Origin: Odontocerum albicorne
Lineage: Eukaryota > Arthropoda > Insecta > Trichoptera > Odontoceridae
DNA length: 64,000 nt
Direction: 5' to 3'
Assembly: GCA_949825065.1 (NCBI GenBank)
Contig: OX463848.1
Span: 24,646,986-24,710,985 of the forward strand
Position numbers and translations under genes: made by a program. The notes beneath the pieces were generated by a model. It had not been told where the DNA came from, did not search any database, and saw only the letters and a list, made by a program, of their open reading frames with translations. The first letter of the stretch is position 1. Each line of letters begins with the position of its first letter. Positions 43,050 to 54,410 of the stretch are shown here, in pieces.

Positions 43050-45020
43050 ATTTAAAGTAAAAATACTACAATAGTTCAGAATGAAAACATGTTTGGAAGA
43101 ATAAAGTCAAAGTAAAAGAAAACATATTTTCATGAGACTCTTTTTATTTTATATCTGATTTCTGGTTTTGGTTTACGGTTTTCTTTTAACTAATACATTT
43201 AAGACCAATAAAGCTAGGATTACTAATAAATTAAAACAATAAACCTGAAAAGATTTACGACTTATGAAGAAAGGTGAGGTTTATAAGTTACTCTTTCTGA
43301 AACCGACTAATCCCTTGGCATTAATAAGAGATTCTCCATTTTTTAATTACTTCCGTATGCTGCGGTTATAAATTTAAATAAAATGTAAATTTTAATACAG
43401 TATAAATGATTTAGTGATTCGTTTCTAACGGTTAAAATTATATATTTTTAAAATTAAAAGAATTTCTTTCTAAAACTTTTCTAAAAAAACTGAAAATGTT
43501 TTTTAAGCACATTTAACAACTTTTACTTCCTATAAAGCCCCCATTTCCCCCTTAGTAGGTTTAAAGGTGTTTTTTTTGACAAAGCTTGGAACACAGTAAG
43601 AGTTCGAAGAAATTTATGTAGACCAATTAATACAGGATTTGAATGAAATATTGATAGTTGCATTTAGATTTTTTTTTCAAAACGTCAAACGTTAGAATTG
43701 ATCTTAAAAACACAATTTTTAGATTAAGCACCTAATATATATTCCACAACTTGCTGATACCAAATTTTGTTAAATAAAATAATTTATTTCGCTATTCAAT
43801 AACTCAATAACGATTTTATAAAGAATTTCCCATAATCCATTCAAAGTAAATTTTTTGAAGTTGAATTAAACTAATGCCAAGGTTTTGAATGCCAAATTAT
43901 TTTAAACATGTACTAAACAAACGTATTTATTATATTAAATGTACATTATAAAGGTCATAATATCATGTTTATTATTTTTGCTAAAAGTGAATGGATTAGT
44001 TTCTCAATATATTATACTAAACATTTTAATAAGTTTTATCGGAAGCTTGATTATATATTTTACGATATTTTTATCAATTATCGCTTGCGATAAATTGACT
44101 GATTGAAGTATAATTTTATCAAAAAAGCTGTAAGTACGGAAGTATTAACTGATCTTGTAAAAATAACTATTGATTTTTCATATCAATTTGGGAATCAATT
44201 TTATGAAGGTAATAAAAATAGTATATGTAATCTGGCCACAATTTATAATATATAGTGTTTTGAATTTATTGAAATAAGATGTAAATAACTAAATTACTGT
44301 TGAAATTTGTTTGATATCGTACTCGTACATTAAATAAAATTACATATGTATACTTGTACATAAGTAAAGTTATGTATATTTTATATTATTTAGAAGCATT
44401 ATGCGAGTTCTCTTAAAATAACATTGTGCCAACAATTAAATAATAAATCTTTGCTACATGCCTAGTACATAAATTGTTATTCTATTTCTCTCACATCTAA
44501 ATTATTTTTTGAGTCTTTAAAAAACTTTCCACATAATTTATGAAGAAATAAAACCAAGTACGTGAAATAAAACACGAAGTTTTATCATAGACACACTTCA
44601 AGTTGGTACATAAAAAACAACCTCAAAAAATACACAGACAAACTAAATTATCGTTGAAATTCACGATACCGATTAATTTTATTGTCTATGGAAACGGGAA
44701 CGGTTCGGGGAACAACCGATCGGTCTGAAAGTTAGTTTCACAACTGATAAATATATTCCACAAGTGTCCGTTGGGTATAGAGCGTATTCGACGGTCGCGT
44801 CCGTCCGTTTTAGTCCGTGCCAAAAAATGTCCCATCCCAGAAGTGTCTTTCTATTATTATACGGCGCAGCTCGGTAAACTATAGGCCGGATTTCTTTTAT
44901 TTTATAGCAGCAGCGAGCGATATGCCAGTGCATAGGCGTGCTGGCGAAATTATTTGGAATGTTTGATTACAAATTTTCGAATTTTATACTATATTGTCAC
45001 ATATCTTGATACTAACGAGT
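43050..45020. other. Long AT-rich stretch, one GC-richer island
   Basis: No gene is recognised. At 44690-44940 a GC-richer island (GTCGCGTCCGTCCGTTTTAG) with an 84-codon minus ORF is seen; it has no known motif and may be a transposon fragment. Confidence 0.4.
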
Positions 45021-45082
45021 AACTTACCTGCAACTGCCAGTTCGGAAGAGAGGCGTCTTACCAACTAGACTACGGAGGTCGT
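45021..45082 (-). repeat. SINE-A head fragment
   Basis: Minus strand: CGACCTCCGTAGTCTAGTTG GTAAGACGCC, then CTTCCGAACTGGCAGTTGCA. The body is missing. Confidence 0.65.
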
Positions 45083-45224
45083 AAATTGTATTGAGAGTCT
45101 TGCCGAGATGTTAAGGAGGGAGTAATTTTTTGCAGTGACCCAATTGGTTAGTTTTTCTTCTAAGTTAGTTGGTTTGTATTATATTACACTTTCATTGATT
45201 ATAATATATCCTAATGGGCTTATT

Positions 45225-45375
45225 TTGGTATTTGGCAATCTCTTCCAGCCAACCAGGTCTCAAATGAGAACCATGATGGAAATATTTTTTTTAATAAATT
45301 GGGTTAGAACAGAGATCGATCGCGTATCTCGAAGGTTTAACAGTCATCTTACTAACTAGGCCATGGTGTAGGGCT
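45225..45375 (-). repeat. tRNA-derived SINE (family A)
   Basis: Minus strand: CCATGGCCTAGTTAGTAAGA, CTTCGAGATACGCGATCGAT (B box lost), CTCATTTGAGACC, then TGGTTGGCTGGAAGAGATTG. Confidence 0.75.
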
Positions 45376-45509
45376 AGAAGAATTTTGTTTAGAGAAACAT
45401 CTATTTTAATAATAAAAAAACATTATAAAAAAACTCATTCATAAGAAAGTCGATTCACCGCCTTTTCTATCTACACCTTAAACCACATGTGTGATAAGGT
45501 GTTAACATA

Positions 45510-46117
45510 AGTTGTGTCCGTTTTTTCCAAATTTAAAAATGAGCACTAAAAGTAAAACAAAATGGTAAATGTTATACGTCATTTGAAAGAAAATTTTCTG
45601 CTCTACAAAATATAGGGGTTGCTTTTACGTTACATATAAATATTATTTTATTACAAACCTTCAAAATGGAATGTCGAGTAGACGAAAGTGAGTATTTTCA
45701 ACACCTTCTGTTCGCGTTCAATCGAGGGAATAAAACTGCCAAAGCTGCTCGCGATATTTGCGAAGTGTACGGTGAAGATGCTGTGAATGAAATGACAGCT
45801 TTGTAGATGATTTTTGCGTTTCAAAGACGGTAATTTCGACCTGAAAGACATGTAGCGGTCCGGACGACCAGTGGTCTTCGATGAGAACCGCTTAAACCAT
45901 ATTATTCATGAAGATCCCCTTCAGACCACCGTAGAATTGGCTGAGCAGAAGAATTGTAGTCAGAGGCTTGTAATCAAATAAAATAATATATGTAACGTAC
46001 AAGCAAACACAATATCTTGTGGAGCAAAAAAATTTCTTTTAAATTACGTATAACCTTTACCATTTAGTTTTACTTTTGGTGCTCATTTTTAAATTTGAAA
46101 AAAAAAGGGACACAACT
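45510..46117 (+). mobile_element. mariner deletion derivative with long inverted ends
   Basis: TA (45508-45509 and 46118-46119) flanks ends AGTTGTGTCC. The inverted arms extend about 75 bp (AAATTTAAAAATGAGCAC..., GTAAAACWAAATGGTAAA, GTTATACG). At 608 bp it is about half a mariner. It holds the transposase N-terminus only. Confidence 0.88.
45665..45970 (+). pseudogene. mariner transposase N-terminal relic
   Basis: Reads HLLFAFNRGNKTAKAARDIC then EVYGEDAVNEMTAL, a stop, FAFQRR, and in other frames SGRPVVFDENRLN and IHEDPLQTTVELAEQKNCSQ. That is the paired helix-turn-helix DNA-binding half of a mariner transposase. The catalytic half is deleted. The subfamily differs from the 39.1-kb mariner. 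Confidence 0.82.
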
Positions 46118-46139
46118 TATATTAACTCCTAATAATATC

Positions 46140-46320
46140 TCGTATCGGTAGATCTACAAAGGTTTCTCTGTAGTTCGTCTTCCCATGAAAAGTTTTTTGC
46201 GGTTTTCTTACCAAATATGTTTTTCTAAAAATATGCAGATGCGAGAAAGTACCTCATCTAACGGCCACGGTTATCACCTACCTACCCTTTTACTCACCTT
46301 AATTGGTTGGTCGTGAAACG
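46140..46320 (+). repeat. Interspersed repeat C
   Basis: Shares GTTCGTCTTCCCATGAAAAG, TTTTGCGGTTTTCTTACCAA and ATGCAGATGCGAGAAAGTAC with the 15.4-kb copy; it starts right after the mariner derivative. Confidence 0.65.
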
Positions 46321-46916
46321 AAAAGTTAGTGGTGAATTTTGTATACAAGCGATTTTTTTCTTTAATCCCTGATTATTATTGTTGTTTGTTTCTTAAAAAC
46401 GTATGGCTGAACGCCACTGCGGTCATACTGAAAACCATTTTGATGCAAATCTTAAAAAAATAATAATATAATAAAATATAAAATAAAATAATACGAAATT
46501 TCACAAAAAAGATGATATTTCAAAACATTGGTTATTCGACGAAACCAGATCTTTTTTTGTACAATTAATGTTTAGATAGTTTTTATCAATACTTAAAAAT
46601 TTGTCTAAATATTCGTAAATTGCATTTACACATTTACTTAAAAGGAGTTTAAGGGTCTCGATGCCCGTCAGATATTTATTAAATAAATAATTATATTTTA
46701 TATGTTAGTTATCAACTTCCGACAAGTACATTAGAGCGCAGTTATATAGAATAATATGTGATGTATTTAAACTGGTTCCGACAATATGTGTTCAAACTTA
46801 ATTTGGGAGAAGGAACGTGTAGTTCCTTGTACCAAGAATTTCATTAGTACATTTTTGAGGAAGAATGGCGATGTCGCGTCTTCAAGTATAAAAAAATGTA
46901 TCGAGGTGGTTCTTCT

Positions 46917-46917
<1 letters not shown>

Positions 46918-46951
<34 letters not shown>
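46918..46951. repeat. (GA)n microsatellite
   Basis: About 16 perfect GA units. Confidence 0.95.
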
Positions 46952-46953
<2 letters not shown>

Positions 46954-47339
46954 TAAAGAGTGATAATGTTTGAAGTCATAACATGGATACATGAATGAGT
47001 GACTCATGCGAATGTTAAATGTGCAATGAGGAGTTGTTTATATATGATTTTGATGAGATTGTTGATTTGTGATCTGTCAGCAATCGTGGCCTTACGGTTA
47101 ACATTTACGTTAAGCAATATTATCAAGTTACCCCCAAGTTGGATTATCACCGATGATGATCAAATCAATACTTTGATAGAAAATAACCACCGTTCTACGA
47201 CTTGAAAAGCTCCTAAACATTTTGTCTTTCAATTTAACCTAAAAATTCAAAATTATTAATTTCAAGTTTCCAATCAAATAATGTTTAATAATTATATTAT
47301 AATCTTAGTATAAAAATTCACCTTTTATTATCAAATAAA

Positions 47340-47600
47340 TTGTGTAACGCCCGTGTTAACCTTTCAAAGTGTGGTGTCAAAGAAAGCATCACACCATTTC
47401 GCAGTCGAGACAGCAGCGTTCAAAAGTGGACAAACCGATGCCACTTAAACTATTAAACGAGACTTAGTGGCTCGTATTGCTTACAGCTTACCACTTTATC
47501 GTCTCCTCTTACCCCCTGTCACTCGCTAATGGATATCGCCGCTGGGTGCTGGGTGCTGGGTGGTGGGTAAACGAGTGACCGTTTCGGCCAATGTTGAAGA
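47340..47600. other. GC-richer island with short GCTGGGT repeat
   Basis: GGTGCTGGGTGCTGGGTGGT (47545-47570) is a short tandem run; CCCTGTCACTCGCTAATGG and TGTGGTGTCAAAGAAAGCAT stand out from AT-rich flanks. ORFs are short. Unassigned. Confidence 0.3.
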
Positions 47601-47739
47601 GAATAAGGCATATTGTGTTTTTTTATGGTATCGATTTTATCACAAAACAAGATTCATGTAACCAGCTTTTGAAATACAATTAATACATTTATTTCATTCA
47701 CTGTATTTTTAAAACGTACTGAGTGAAAGAAACAAATGA

Positions 47740-47850
47740 ATCTTTTCGAAATGTGTGTGAGACAAAATAAGCATGTCATGATATTAAATCTGGCCCTTTG
47801 TCCTTTGTGCCTACCCCAATACTAAAATAACGTGAACTTTTTTTATATGA
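47740..47850 (+). repeat. LINE X terminus
   Basis: TTTGTCCTTTGTGCCTACCC CAATACTAAAATAACGTGAA is the family's 3' end. Confidence 0.4.
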
Positions 47851-47999
47851 ACTCAATAAATACATTCATGTGGATATAATAATTTATTTATTTATTCAAT
47901 AACGGTCGATTTTCACAATTAACACTTTTTACAAAACACAATAAAAAATTCGGGAGAGTGAATGCAGAAATATTATACATGATTCTACGGACTATTAAT

Positions 48000-48240
48000 A
48001 TATAATAGTCTTCTCTTGGTAAATTTTCTGCGTTTTCTTGCCAAATATATTTCACACAACATATGATGAGGCGAGGAAGTACCCAATCTTATGGTTACAG
48101 CCTCCACCTTCCTATCCTTATACTCAAATTACCAATTTTTTCATAATATTTTGTATCTGTCAATAACAATGGGTTCAAGTACCGAATCAGAGCATATTAA
48201 GTGAATGTTTTTTTTCAAACAGTGCTATTTAAATTGTCCT
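48000..48240 (+). repeat. Interspersed repeat C
   Basis: TTCTCTTGGTAAATTTTCTG, CGTTTTCTTGCCAAATATAT and AGGCGAGGAAGTACCCAATC match other copies. The 3' part (AATAACAATGGGTTCAAGTA) matches 22.2 and 30.9 kb. Confidence 0.65.
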
Positions 48241-48874
48241 TTTATCATTATTAGTGAGTTTATTGAAAGCAGCTAGGTATAAGTGTATTTACCTGAAATA
48301 GAAAATTGACCTAAAGAACACAGTTTATTATTTACCTTGATATTAATCTCCAAAAGATGCCACTTTAAGACTTAACTCAATTTTACAAATTTTGCATTTT
48401 CCAGTATTTAATCAAATACCCCCCCCCCCCCGTATCACGTGAACCTGAAGAAAATAATAGATAAATTATAAAAGCTTCATAAGTATTTTAGCCGAAAACA
48501 AACGGGCCACGGAGATCTTTTAGGGCTGGATTGAAGAAGACTAGTGAAGATGAAGAAAAAATGTATTTAAAAATATATTTAGTGATTGAATCAAAATGTT
48601 AGTTGTATTTATCGAAACCGAAACACAATTCATTTCGGACGGATATTTATTTACACAATGTACAGTCAATTTTAATTATTAAAATATCTACAACATATAT
48701 AGTAGAATCAAATTTAAAGCGTGTATGAAGAAACCAAATAATATGTTACATAAAATTAAAATTTTAAATTGACTAGCAACAAAATTACAATCAGAAACAC
48801 AAACTACGGCAAACATATTTTTGATGTATTGTACTTTCTTATATGTACTTAAATAACACTAGTTAACAAGGTTT

Positions 48875-49140
48875 TTGTAACCAGGGTGAAAACGGCCATT
48901 TTAGGTCAAGTTTTGTGTGCTGATAACGAATATGAACTTGAAAATGTTCCATCACGTACCTTTTTAGAGGAAAACCTGAAATTAGTTTTTGACTGAAACT
49001 GAAACATTTGAAAGATGAAAAGTTCAAACAAGGGTGAAAACGGATTGTAACAAGGGTAAAAACGGTAATTTTAGGAAAATTTTTGTGTGCTGATAACGAA
49101 TATGAACTTGAAAATGTTCCACCGCGTAACTTTTTTTAGA
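48875..49140. repeat. Direct repeat of about 100 bp, 165 bp apart
   Basis: GTGTGCTGATAACGAATATG with AACTTGAAAATGTTCCA and the preceding GGTGAAAACGG/CATTTTAGG block occur twice (about 48890-48965 and 49055-49130). A third GGGTGAAAACGG is at about 49030. Likely a decayed tandem repeat or a duplicated transposon end. Confidence 0.85.
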
Positions 49141-49529
49141 AAGGTTTCCTAGGTAATAATAAAGCTGACAATTACGAGAACTCTTGCAGTTGTACAAGAA
49201 CTCTTGCAGTTACCATGTCATTAGTTAGAATGCCGAATGTTACAGAAAATACACTTCCCGCTTTTATTCTGCTTTTTTTATTTTTCTATGTAACAACATT
49301 GTATTCCGTGTCTTAATTTAGTATTTCAGGAATTTATTTATTTTCATTGTTGTAATTACGACTTTTGAAATGCGCAAAAACGTATTTATTTTATTAAAAC
49401 ACTCCCCCTTCTGTTACACAAAAATGTTACGTGTTACAAACTTTTCGCTGCAATTTTCGTAATCAGCAGGGTCGATTTAATAAGAATCAGCTAATTTAAT
49501 CTCTGTTACAGACAAAAAGTTAAAATTTG

Positions 49530-49830
49530 TTAACTAGTGTATAATAAGAGCATGTTATGCATGTTAGGGCGATTGTATTGCTCTTTTTTGTCCCGGCCAT
49601 TAAATATGTTAAAAATATACCAAATTGTTTGTACTCGAGCATGATTGTTCAATCTAGAGAGAAGAAAGCCATTCCGGCCTTTAAATTGACCGTCTTTAAG
49701 GTAACTCGACACCGGCGCCATCCGGGCGTGCGGTGGCGCAGAACTGCTCTGTAACGAGCTGTATCATTATTTCTATTATTTATCATCAATTTATACGAGA
49801 TAATGGTTTCAAAAATGTCTTTAAGTAGGT
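49530..49830 (+). other. Unassigned ORF region, possible retroelement tail
   Basis: The plus frame (49557-49754) reads KAIPAFKLTVFKVTRHRRHP GVRWRRTAL. It is GC-richer than its flanks and looks like a retroelement end. I cannot name it. Confidence 0.25.
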
Positions 49831-50019
49831 CTTATTTCGTTTTAAAAATTTAGTATCAATTGAAAGCAGCAATAATCACGTACTAAAATAAGTATAATTC
49901 CTACTAATATGAACCTGGCGACGATTGTCTAGGATCAAAGTCGAATGAGAAGAGAGTAACATTTGTTTCGAATACGAATTATACTTTTCTTCTATACAGA
50001 ACAATCTGGCGGCTTTTTT

Positions 50020-50140
50020 TATCATGTGGCAATCTCTTATAACCAACCAGAAATATATTAACAAGCCTTAAGTGTAAGGCGAACTTAGAAACTTAAAAAA
50101 AATACCGATCAATGGGAGTTGAACCCGCATCCGCATCGAC
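50020..50140 (-). repeat. tRNA-derived SINE (family A), head truncated
   Basis: Minus strand: GATGCGGGTTCAACTCCCAT (B box), CGCCTTACACTTAAGGCTTG and TGGTTGGTTATAAGAGATTG CCACATG. Confidence 0.7.
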
Positions 50141-51079
50141 ACCAAATATATAAAAAAAAATGAAGTTAAATGTGTAGTATGTGCACACATATTCTTATTA
50201 CAACTTGGAAAGAAACGAAAATGAATGGCACCAAACACGAACGAATCTAGCATCGAAATTGGGAAAGGACGCAAGTAAATGTTACTTTGAATTATCCTTC
50301 CTTACGTTTAGAAACCCACAGATCCCGCCTTACGTTTAGAAAATAGTATGCCAACATACACATATATTACATAGACAAAGCCTTGTAGAATAGAGTAGTG
50401 GGTATCTTTGTATTTTTTTAGATTAATCAATAATTACTAAAATGTCATCAGAATGGCGGAAAGAAACAGGAGGTTTTTTTCATTGTGGTATCACAAACCC
50501 TGAGAGTTGTGGATGAAATCCTAATAAGCTATAAACGCTGGAGTTTTTTTAAAAGAAAATAAAAATGAAAGTTAAAAATATGTGATTTGAAATTTTACAC
50601 CTATAGTAAGGTCTTACATCATATTTTTCAAATAGCCAAAAGCATAATAAAAAACACTGCTTTGACAACGCAAAAAAAGGGGTTGAATTTTCTCATAACA
50701 CGTTTGAGGAAAGGGTTGATAGAGCAAAGGGAATAAAGACGTTAAGGCAAAAATAAATGGAGATTGTTGACAGACAGAAAACAGAAAGGAAAATAAAGAA
50801 ATCAAAAAGAAAAACGGCCTTGCTTTGTTGATGTTAAATCCCTCAGGACACAATGTAGGTGTTTGATGTAAGGTTGATATGAAATATATAAAAGAGGACG
50901 TGTTTATTAAACATGTATATTCTAACAGATGAACTAAAGAGTAAAACAAACTAAACACTATTATAAACAAACTTTAGTTTATCTGTTCACATAAATATAA
51001 TGTGTTAACATTCAATATAAAAGGAAAGCAGCTTAAAAATACCAAGTCGAGTAAAAGCTACATGAAACATGAACTAAAA

Positions 51080-51580
51080 AAATAAAATATATTTGATAAG
51101 TTTTTTTTTTTTGGGAATGATGGTCTGCGTATGTTTTAAAAGTTTGTTTGTATTTATACATTCTATCACGCCATGCCCCTTGAAGAGTAGACAGAGATAA
51201 CATACCTCCAAACTTTTCTATCCAAACAGACATCATTCGCCATCTCCGCATTCAAACATCTCGTTATGCACAATAATCCATTAATAATACTTCTCACTTT
51301 CCCTTCTTTTAAAAGCTGGCCCATTTGATACAACCATGTTTTCCTCAGTATATCTATTACACATACACCTAGCATTTCTGTCTGGTTTACTATATATGTA
51401 TACTATCTGGTATTATTCTTTCGTTTTTCATAAAGCTCCTTTCTTCATTCTACTTAAAACGTTAATTTTATCAATGCATTCATTTCTGGTATAACATTTT
51501 TTTAAATGCACATATCACCACATCATTGATTTAACTTTTATCCTTCTTCTGCCAAATCCAAGTTTCACTTCCATACTATA
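51080..51580 (-). pseudogene. LINE X RT C-terminal relic
   Basis: Minus strand: YGSETWIWQKKD-like codons near 51560, then in the frame 51375-51166 DILRKTWLYQMGQLLKEGKV, NGLLCITRCLNAEMANDVCL and DRKVWRYVISVYSSRGMA. The final block aligns with the copies at 31.4 kb and 25 kb. The terminus CATGGCGTGATAGAATG is present. Confidence 0.7.
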
Positions 51581-51599
51581 AGTTGGGCACTAACAAACT

Positions 51600-51748
51600 A
51601 TTACGTTTTGTCATTTTTCTAATTTTGTCAAAGCAAAGTTGTTGTATTATATATCTCTGTCATTTTTCTACTTTTGACAAAGCAAAGCTGTTGTATTATA
51701 TTATAATCTTTGTCATTTTTCTACTTTTGATTAAGCAAAGTTGATGTT
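51600..51748. repeat. Tandem repeat, about 56-bp unit x 3
   Basis: GTCATTTTTCTACTTTTGAC with AAAGCAAAGCTGTTGTATTA is repeated three times with small changes. Confidence 0.88.
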
Positions 51749-52119
51749 TTATATAATTATACAAACAAGACGTTTGCATAATTCTAAACTGAGGCTAGTC
51801 ATAATCTGATATGAGGTGGTGAAGTTTGATGAAGATCCGGAAAAAAAAATTGTATATATGAATGATAAACTGCCCAAAAGACTTCTTCTCCAGTGCCAAC
51901 ACATCTGAGTGTGGAAAGAATAACAGGACGGCGGACTTAAGGTTCAATATCGACATCATGTTATAACGAAGAAGTCACCGCCCAAAGAAACTCCTTCTCC
52001 GGTGGCGACAGACCTGAGTGTGAAAAGAATAGTACTGACGAAGGTTTTAAGGTCCGACATCAAAGGATAAGGAAAATAACTCGCAGCGCATTAAATAATC
52101 TTATAAAGTGACTTAAGAT

Positions 52120-52490
52120 CTGGAGTTCGAAAAGCCCAGCAAGTTGCCAGTACTTTCACAGAATGTTTCAAATGTAACGAAACCATTTCTTGACGCCACT
52201 AGATTGGAGTAGCCAATCAATCTGAAGATGAACCGATGTAAGGCTGAATGGAGTTCCCTTCGGAAGTTATTGACTCGATTATCATCGCCGTACCACAGAA
52301 TGTGCCCACTGGATTGATCTAGACGGCTGATCCAAAAATTGCAACAAGACGAAAGAACGAGATTGAAGCTGAATAGTTTTCCATTGAAGCTCTCATGGCC
52401 AGAGAGAAACTGCGTAGACAAATACTCGTAGTTTGAGGCCGCTCATGAGGAGCCGAGGCACGTCCTGATGCAAGGAAAAAAAGTGAATTA
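52120..52490. repeat. Interspersed repeat D, copy 1
   Basis: Shares GGCTGAATGGAGTTCCCTTC, TTATTGACTCGATTATCATC and GGAGCCGAGGCACGTCCTGA with copy 2 at 52.8-53.0 kb. It may be a LINE part; the minus ORF 52421-52113 shows no known motif. Confidence 0.6.
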
Positions 52491-52499
52491 CAAGATCTG

Positions 52500-52660
52500 T
52501 TAAAATGATGGCTCGTAATAGCGTATTAGTACTTATATTGATGCATAGGTTTGAAACGTGGATGAGGAAAATTAATGTAAGGAGCCGAGTAAATACGGTG
52601 GAAATACGTGCACTGAGAAGAATGGTTGCCGTGTCGATTTATAACTAGGGTAATTATTTA
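52500..52660 (+). pseudogene. LINE X RT fragment
   Basis: Reads LILMHRFETWMRKINVRSRV then NTVEIRALRRMVAVS, the 'MYGSETW......INAVEMRALRR..GV' block. Confidence 0.6.
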
Positions 52661-52714
52661 GGGTAAATGTGTACTAAAATTTATTTCATAGTTTAAAATA
52701 ATCATTGTATACAG

Positions 52715-52790
52715 TACGACTTGGAGAATTTATTACCATGAGACAATCTCATCGAATCAATCAAAAATGTATATGAATATATGGTTGCAA
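52715..52790 (-). repeat. SINE-A tail fragment
   Basis: Minus strand: TTGATTGATTCGATGAGATT GTCTCATGGTAATAAATTCT, then the CGTACTGTATACA end. Confidence 0.5.
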
Positions 52791-52794
52791 AAAA

Positions 52795-53002
52795 TATTCA
52801 ATGCCCGAAGATGAGCCGGTAAGGGCTGAGTGAAGTTCCCTTAGGAAATTATTGATTCGATTTCCATTGCAGTACCACTGAACATACTCTGCAGATTGAT
52901 CCAGATGATCGCAAGATCGAAGCACGAGAGATAAATTGGGTAGTCAAATGGTTTGGGTGCACTCACGGGGAGCTGAGGCGTGCCCTGATGCAAGGAAAAA
53001 CA
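52795..53002. repeat. Interspersed repeat D, copy 2
   Basis: GGGCTGAGTGAAGTTCCCTT, TTATTGATTCGATTTCCATT and GGAGCTGAGGCGTGCCCTGA then ATGCAAGGAAAAA match copy 1. The 60-bp minisatellite starts directly at its end. Confidence 0.65.
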
Positions 53003-53482
53003 TTGATTATCTTTCCGCACATTCACAAATACAATGTTATTGGAAAACTGCTATTAACTAAATTGATTATCTTTCCGCACATTCATAAATACTATGTTAT
53101 TGGAAAACTGCTATTAACTAAATTGATTATCTTTCTGCACATTCATAAATACTATGTTATTGGAAAACTGCTATTAACTAAATTGATTATCTTTCCGCAC
53201 ATTCATAAATACTATGTTATTGGAAAACTGCTATTAACTAAATTGATTATCTTTCCGCACATTCATAAATACTATGTTATTGGAAAACTGCTATTAACTA
53301 AATTGATTATCTTTCCGCACATTCATAAATACTATGTTATTGGAAAACTGCTATTAACTAAATTGATTATCTTTCCGCACATTCATAAATACTATGTTAT
53401 TGGAAAACTGCTATTAACTAAATTGATTATCTTTCCGCACATTCATAAATACTATGTTATTGGAAAACTGCTATTAACTAAA
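53003..53482. repeat. Minisatellite, 60-bp unit x 8
   Basis: The unit TTGATTATCTTTCCGCACAT TCATAAATACTATGTTATTG GAAAACTGCTATTAACTAAA is repeated eight times. Units 2 and 4-8 are identical; unit 1 has two changes and unit 3 has one. Since 60 is a multiple of 3, one frame stays open (52988-53581); this does not show coding. Confidence 0.97.
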
Positions 53483-54037
53483 TTGATATTTATTATAACA
53501 GATATGTTACACAAATGCCATTGTACTTTCGAAATACTCAGAGATGACAGAGCTCCAAACTTTCCAATCACGCCTTATTAAATCTTCTTTTCTCATAGTC
53601 CTTTCGGTTTCAACGACTTAATAATTTTCCTTCGATATTTTAATCGTTATCTTGACCAAAATAATTCGTGGTGTGTCTGCAGATTTCGAAATTGAATTGT
53701 TCTTCAGCTGTTTTTTTATTTCACAAATCTTATATATATTTTTCTCTCATTTTCTTTTTTTTCTTTCAACAGATCTTCTCTCCGGTGAGCTGTTCTAGAG
53801 AGTTTCACAAATCAAGATCCTTCTGTTAAATGAACATGACTCAGTCAGCAGATTATTCAACTGAATCGATATTGATCCAGTGACACAAAAAGTCCTAGAA
53901 GTAATCTTTGAATTATTGATACAAATTCCGATGAGAAAAATAGTACTGATAATAAATATCTAGTGATCATGAAATAACATTTTTGAAACTTTTAATGTGG
54001 ATAAGAAAGACCTTATAAATCACTTTAACTATATAGA

Positions 54038-54410
54038 TGACTTCCGTGGTCTAGTTGGTAAAATTCTGCTCTCTGAGGATTACGGGTTTGATAACCTTTT
54101 TTTAAAAAAAAAAAAAAAAAGAATAGATATGACCGAAGTCATACGTATCCTTGTACCCTCAAACACTAGGCGGAAAACGTGCCTGTATCGTTTGAGGGAA
54201 GTAGCACAGCGCGGAGTTCGAACCGACGACCTTCTGCACGGAAGTCTAGTGCGTTACCGCGCGGCCATACACCTCATTATATTGTTTCTTATATTTTTTA
54301 AAAAGGGATACAGAGTGTTTTTTACTAAAGACTTCTTTAATATGTTACAGTTGGTTGGAAGAGATTGCAACGTGGCAATAAACCTATTAGGTTTAATTAC
54401 ATACGAAGAA
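54038..54410 (+). repeat. SINE A interrupted by SINE B
   Basis: The SINE-A head (GACTTCCGTGGTCTAGTTGG, GAGGATTACGGGTTTGATAA) ends in an A-run at 54103. Its tail (CAGTTGGTTGGAAGAGATTG CAACGTGGCAATAAACC) resumes at about 54345. SINE B lies between them in the opposite orientation. Confidence 0.8.
54103..54276 (-). repeat. tRNA-derived SINE (family B), nested
   Basis: Minus strand: GGTGTATGGCCGCGCGGTAA (A box), GGTCGTCGGTTCGAACTCCG (B box), CTACTTCCCTCAAACG and CCTAGTGTTTGAGGGTACAA, then TCATATCTATTC and an A/T run. It matches the copy at 62433-62597. Confidence 0.85.

Noticed and set aside
46767..46979. Minus ORF with a Leu-Ser repeat
   Set aside because: It translates the (GA)n microsatellite.
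52988..53581. 197-codon ORF with an eight-fold 20-residue repeat
   Set aside because: It is the translation of a 60-bp minisatellite; the unit length is divisible by three, so the frame stays open by necessity. No start context, signal or homologue supports a protein.
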